Positions 61,487-64,000 of a stretch of 64,000 nucleotides of DNA are shown here, one piece after another (the first letter of the stretch is position 1; the number at the start of each line of letters is the position of its first letter). The translations under genes and the position numbers were made by a program. The notes beneath the pieces were generated by a model. The model did not search any database and was not told the origin of the DNA. It saw only the letters and a list, made by a program, of their open reading frames with translations. Source of the stretch: Candidatus Aminicenantota bacterium (GTDB lineage Bacteria > Acidobacteriota > Aminicenantia > Aminicenantales > Saccharicenantaceae); assembly GCA_017999365.1 (NCBI GenBank), contig JAGNLW010000005.1:62001-126000 (forward strand). The letters are read 5' to 3'.

Positions 61487-62593
61487 ATGAACGCACGCCG
61501 TTTCCCCGTCGCCGTCATCCTGTCCCTGGCCCTGGCCGCGGCGGCCGTCCCCGCCTGCGCCGGGGGCGCGGCCGAGACCTCGATCGCGATGCCCGTCCGC
61601 GGCGTCTGGATGCATCCCGGCTTCTTCGGACCGGACAAGGACGCCGCCGTCGCCAAGATGCGGACGACGCTCGACGCATATGCCCGGGCCGGCATCGACA
61701 CCCTCATCATGCTGGTCAAGGACACCTCCGGCCACGTCTTCTTCCGGAGTGAGAAGGCCGTCCCCGCCCCGGCCTGGAACTGGGATTTCCTGGAGGTCTT
61801 CCTGGCCGAGGCCCGGAGCCGGAAGATGACGGTCCACCCCTGGTTCTGCGTCTTCCCGGAATCGGGACTCCTCGGCGAGGTCCGCCGCCACCCCGAATGG
61901 CTCGTCCGCAGCCCCCGGGGCGAGATGGTCGGGGCCGTCAATCCGGCCCTGCCGGCCGTCCGGGCCTACGAGATCGGCCTCATGCTCGAGGCCGTCGCCA
62001 AGTACGGCCTGGACTGGGTCCACCTCGACTACATCCGCTATCCATGCGAGCCGACGGAGCCGTTCTTCGGCTTCGACGCCGAGACCCTGCGCCTGTTCAA
62101 GGAGGACACGGGCATCGACATGGCCGCCGTCAAGGCCCGCGACACGGGCAACCCGGCCTGGAACGTCTGGCTGCGCTGGAACACCGAGCGGGTGACCGTC
62201 TTCGTCCGCGAGCTCAGGGAAGCCCTCCGGACCACCGGCCGCCGGGTCAAGGTCAGCGCGGCCGTCTTCCCCGACGCCGCCAACGCCCGGGTGGCCATCG
62301 GCCAGGACTGGGCGGCCTGGGGCCGCGAGGGATTGGTCGACATGCTCAATCCCATGCTCTACACGAACGACGTCAAGCTCTACGAGGCGCTGGCCCGCGA
62401 AGCCGTCTCTTTCGCCAAGCGCGGCACGCTCGTCTGCCCGGGTATCGGCATCGGGACCTCGCACAACCAGAACACGCCCGAGGGGATGATCGAGGAGATG
62501 AGGATCACCAAGCGCCTGGGCGGGGACGGCGTCGTCTTCTTCTCGTCCTCGAGCCTGACCCCGCCTTTCCTCGACGCCCTGAATAAGCGCTAG
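61487..62593 (+). CDS. Exported GHL10-type glycoside hydrolase
   Basis: This 368-aa protein has a signal peptide ending near PACAGG. A TIM barrel of the GHL10 (DUF187/FenI-like) family follows: MPVRGVWMHPGFFGPDKDAA (strand 1), VHPWFCVFPESGLLGEV, GLDWVHLDYIRYPCEP (Asp of the conserved DYIRYP motif, near residue 185), VSAAVFPDAANARVAIGQDW and DMLNPMLYTNDV. The bacterial family includes glycosidases acting on envelope or extracellular glycans. AAGGAGGA precedes the ATG, 24 nt after hyuB. Confidence 0.83.
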   Translation: MNARRFPVAVILSLALAAAAVPACAGGAAETSIAMPVRGVWMHPGFFGPDKDAAVAKMRTTLDAYARAGIDTLIMLVKDTSGHVFFRSEKAVPAPAWNWDFLEVFLAEARSRKMTVHPWFCVFPESGLLGEVRRHPEWLVRSPRGEMVGAVNPALPAVRAYEIGLMLEAVAKYGLDWVHLDYIRYPCEPTEPFFGFDAETLRLFKEDTGIDMAAVKARDTGNPAWNVWLRWNTERVTVFVRELREALRTTGRRVKVSAAVFPDAANARVAIGQDWAAWGREGLVDMLNPMLYTNDVKLYEALAREAVSFAKRGTLVCPGIGIGTSHNQNTPEGMIEEMRITKRLGGDGVVFFSSSSLTPPFLDALNKR

Positions 62594-62625
62594 CCCATCA
62601 TCGGCATCCCTCTCGAGGCGGCGAA

Positions 62626-62732
62626 GGGGATTGTCCTCGCAGATCCCCGTTGCTGGAGGAGGGGACCCGCGAAGCGGGGGGGAACCGTGCGACCTGGTTC
62701 TCCGGGGGGCCGGGGAGCTAGAGGATATCCCC
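62626..62732. other. Multi-hairpin intergenic segment
   Basis: Four hairpins lie in a row in the spacer between two converging genes: GGGGAT/ATCCCC (62626-62631 with 62643-62648, 11-nt loop); CCCGC-GAA-GCGGG (62666-62678); GAACC/GGTTC (62682-62686 with 62696-62700); and GGGGA/TCCCC (62712-62716 with 62728-62732, 11-nt loop). No T-runs follow. It could be a bidirectional terminator-like structure, a folded RNA, or palindromic repeat DNA. Confidence 0.45.
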
Positions 62733-62765
62733 AAGCCGAAACCGAGAGAGGACGACCGGTCCGGG

Positions 62766-63242
62766 CTAGGCCTTCTTCAGCTTGTCTTTCTCGATGAGCA
62801 GCTGGCCCTGGTAGGAGACGTAGTTCAGCAGGATCATGACCCGCTCGCTGGCCCCCGTCTCCTTGCGGAAGATGCCCCGCAATCCCTTGAGGGGGCCCTC
62901 GACGACCTCGATCTCATCGCCCGGCCCCGGCTCCTCGCCGTACCTCTCGATGACGATGACGCCGTCGCGCTCACGGTCCCGGATGCCCTGCACGACCTCG
63001 TCCGGGATGGGCGTCGGGCCCTCGTCCCGGCCGACGACGCGTTTGACGCCTCGGGTGAACTTGACGAGCTGGTACTGTTCGGGGAACTCGAAGCGCAGGA
63101 AGGCGTAGCCGGGAAAGAACGGGCCGGTCCTTTTCTCATGGACGGACTTCGGACAGTAGACGGTGAAGCCGGCCTCCGCGAACAGGCGCTCGACCTGGCT
63201 CTCCTTCTTGGGCTTGGTGTTGACGACGTACCAGCGGAGCAT
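62766..63242 (-). CDS. Specialised NusG paralogue (RfaH/UpxY/LoaP-like)
   Basis: This 158-aa protein has an NGN domain (residues 1-100: LRWYVVNTKPKKESQVERLF, PFFPGYAFLRFEF, VKRVVGRDEGPTPIPDEVV) and a C-terminal KOW domain (about 108-157: PGDEIEVVEGPLKGLRGIF). It is not next to secE-rplK, as the housekeeping nusG usually is, and its short, divergent NGN suits an operon-specific elongation or antitermination factor. The start codon touches the stop of the nitrilase-like gene (TGATG). Its target is unknown. Confidence 0.82.
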   Translation of the reverse strand: MLRWYVVNTKPKKESQVERLFAEAGFTVYCPKSVHEKRTGPFFPGYAFLRFEFPEQYQLVKFTRGVKRVVGRDEGPTPIPDEVVQGIRDRERDGVIVIERYGEEPGPGDEIEVVEGPLKGLRGIFRKETGASERVMILLNYVSYQGQLLIEKDKLKKA

Positions 63243-64000
63243 CAGCCGCCCTCCGGACCTTCGTCGGCGAGTCCCATGGACCGGTAGACGCCGGGCCGGC
63301 GGTCGCCGAGGAAGTGCCGGGCCGCGGCCGAAACCGTGTTGCGGGAGAGGTCGCAGTCGACGTAGAGGATGTGGCCCTGGCCCCGCGGCGCCCGGGCCAG
63401 GACCCGTCCGTCGGGATCGACGACGAACGATTCGCCGGCGAATTCCAGGGCGTCCTCCCGGCCGACCCGGTTGACGAGGGCGGCGTGATAGCCGTTCTGG
63501 AAGGCGGCCACCTGGAGCTCGGCCTCGAAGATCCCCTCGGTCCACTCCCCCACCGCGCCGGCCTGGGGCACGACGACGAGCTCCGCCCCGGCCAGCCTCA
63601 GGCCGCGCATGTACTCGGGGAAATGGCGGTCGTAGCAGATGGCCACGCCGACGCGGCCGGCCGCCGTGTCGAAGACGAAGCTCGGCCGGTCGCCGGGCGC
63701 GTAATAGCCCCGCTCGTGGAAGCCGGGGCCTTCCATGATGTGGACCATCCGCGTGACGCCGAGGAGGCGTCCGTCGGCGTCGATGACCGGCGAGGAATCG
63801 TAGGTCCGGTCCCCGTCCCGCTCGAACAGGTTGAGGACGGCGACCGTCCCGGTCTCCCTGGCCAGCGCCGCGAACAGCTCGGTCGTCGGTCCCGGGACGG
63901 GCTCGGCCAGGGCCGCAATGCCTGGACCGGCCGGCGCCTGCGGATAGAAACGGGTGAAGGCCAGCTCGGCGAAAGCGACGAGCTTGGCCCCGCCGCGCGC
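63242..64000 (-). CDS. Carbon-nitrogen hydrolase (nitrilase superfamily), 5' truncated by window
   Basis: The frame enters from beyond the right edge; about 252 residues are visible. The nitrilase fold is clear: KLVAFAELAFTRFYP with the catalytic Glu, SSPVIDADGRLLGVTRMVHI, and VGVAICYDRHFPEYMRGLRL with the nucleophile Cys, then AELVVVPQAGAVGEWTEGIF. It resembles N-carbamoylputrescine amidase/beta-ureidopropionase. At the usual catalytic Lys (RK-x-H) it reads RMVH, so Lys appears replaced by Met; it may be a variant subgroup. It is coupled to the NusG paralogue gene. Confidence 0.82.
   Translation of the reverse strand, partial: ARGGAKLVAFAELAFTRFYPQAPAGPGIAALAEPVPGPTTELFAALARETGTVAVLNLFERDGDRTYDSSPVIDADGRLLGVTRMVHIMEGPGFHERGYYAPGDRPSFVFDTAAGRVGVAICYDRHFPEYMRGLRLAGAELVVVPQAGAVGEWTEGIFEAELQVAAFQNGYHAALVNRVGREDALEFAGESFVVDPDGRVLARAPRGQGHILYVDCDLSRNTVSAAARHFLGDRRPGVYRSMGLADEGPEGG

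Noticed and set aside
59825..62734. Very long open frame on the minus strand (969 codons)
   Set aside because: It lies opposite hyuA, hyuB and the GHL10 gene, all with clear family motifs. Its translation is low-complexity Asp/Glu/Gly/Arg-rich, a typical shadow of GC-rich coding sequence.

Overview
The window is a gene-dense, high-GC bacterial chromosome segment, roughly two-thirds G+C judged by eye. The content suggests an anaerobic, peptide- and polysaccharide-using heterotroph: many peptidases (M1, M16, M20, M28), GH57 and other glycosidases, glycogen synthesis, and corrinoid methyl transfer, with no respiratory genes in view. A member of Candidatus Aminicenantes or a related Acidobacteriota-like lineage fits, but this is inference; there is no rRNA or other marker here to settle it.

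Layout. 1-600: a scrambled stretch holding a piece of an aspartate/glutamate racemase and a P-type ATPase missing most of its middle. 626-5429: a D-threonine aldolase/D-serine dehydratase-like enzyme, a secreted protein and parAB, with AT-rich spacers on both sides of parAB; the upstream spacer carries two identical 16-bp palindromes that look like a non-canonical parS. 5430-11708: APC permease, RACo-type activator, homocysteine methyltransferase, corrinoid protein and a non-pyrrolysine MttB-family methyltransferase, apparently one operon. 11713-18282 (minus): beta-CASP nuclease, membrane protein, M1 peptidase, small membrane protein, then an rRNA methyltransferase and a Nudix hydrolase. 18608-29194: glgA facing an eight-gene minus-strand operon (IMP cyclohydrolase-like, AICAR transformylase, M28 peptidase, GH57, glgC, histidine kinase, response regulator, galT).

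29329-39299: LOG protein, RlpA-like protein, asparaginase-family hydrolase, GH63-like glycosidase, M20 peptidase, serine-synthesis pair, cysteine desulfurase, DUF4416 protein. 39663-46980: asnS-rimO-pgpA-cinA-thpR-plsY-gpsA-TPR lipoprotein. 46995-57800: ahcY, two M16-like proteins that both lack the zinc motif, FtcD, a znuABC-type transporter, PepD, RidA and a zinc-ribbon protein. 57879-64000: hydantoinase/oxoprolinase A and B subunits, a GHL10-type glycosidase, a multi-hairpin spacer, a NusG paralogue and a truncated nitrilase-superfamily gene.

The most unusual item is a pair of homologous 142-148 nt elements in divergent promoter spacers (18389-18530 and 39432-39579). They share a 61-nt core that differs at only 4 positions, and their flanking helices keep complementarity although the bases differ. 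This is the signature of a conserved folded RNA or single-stranded DNA. Several genes also have a -10 box directly against the start codon with no ribosome binding site, suggesting leaderless transcription is common here.
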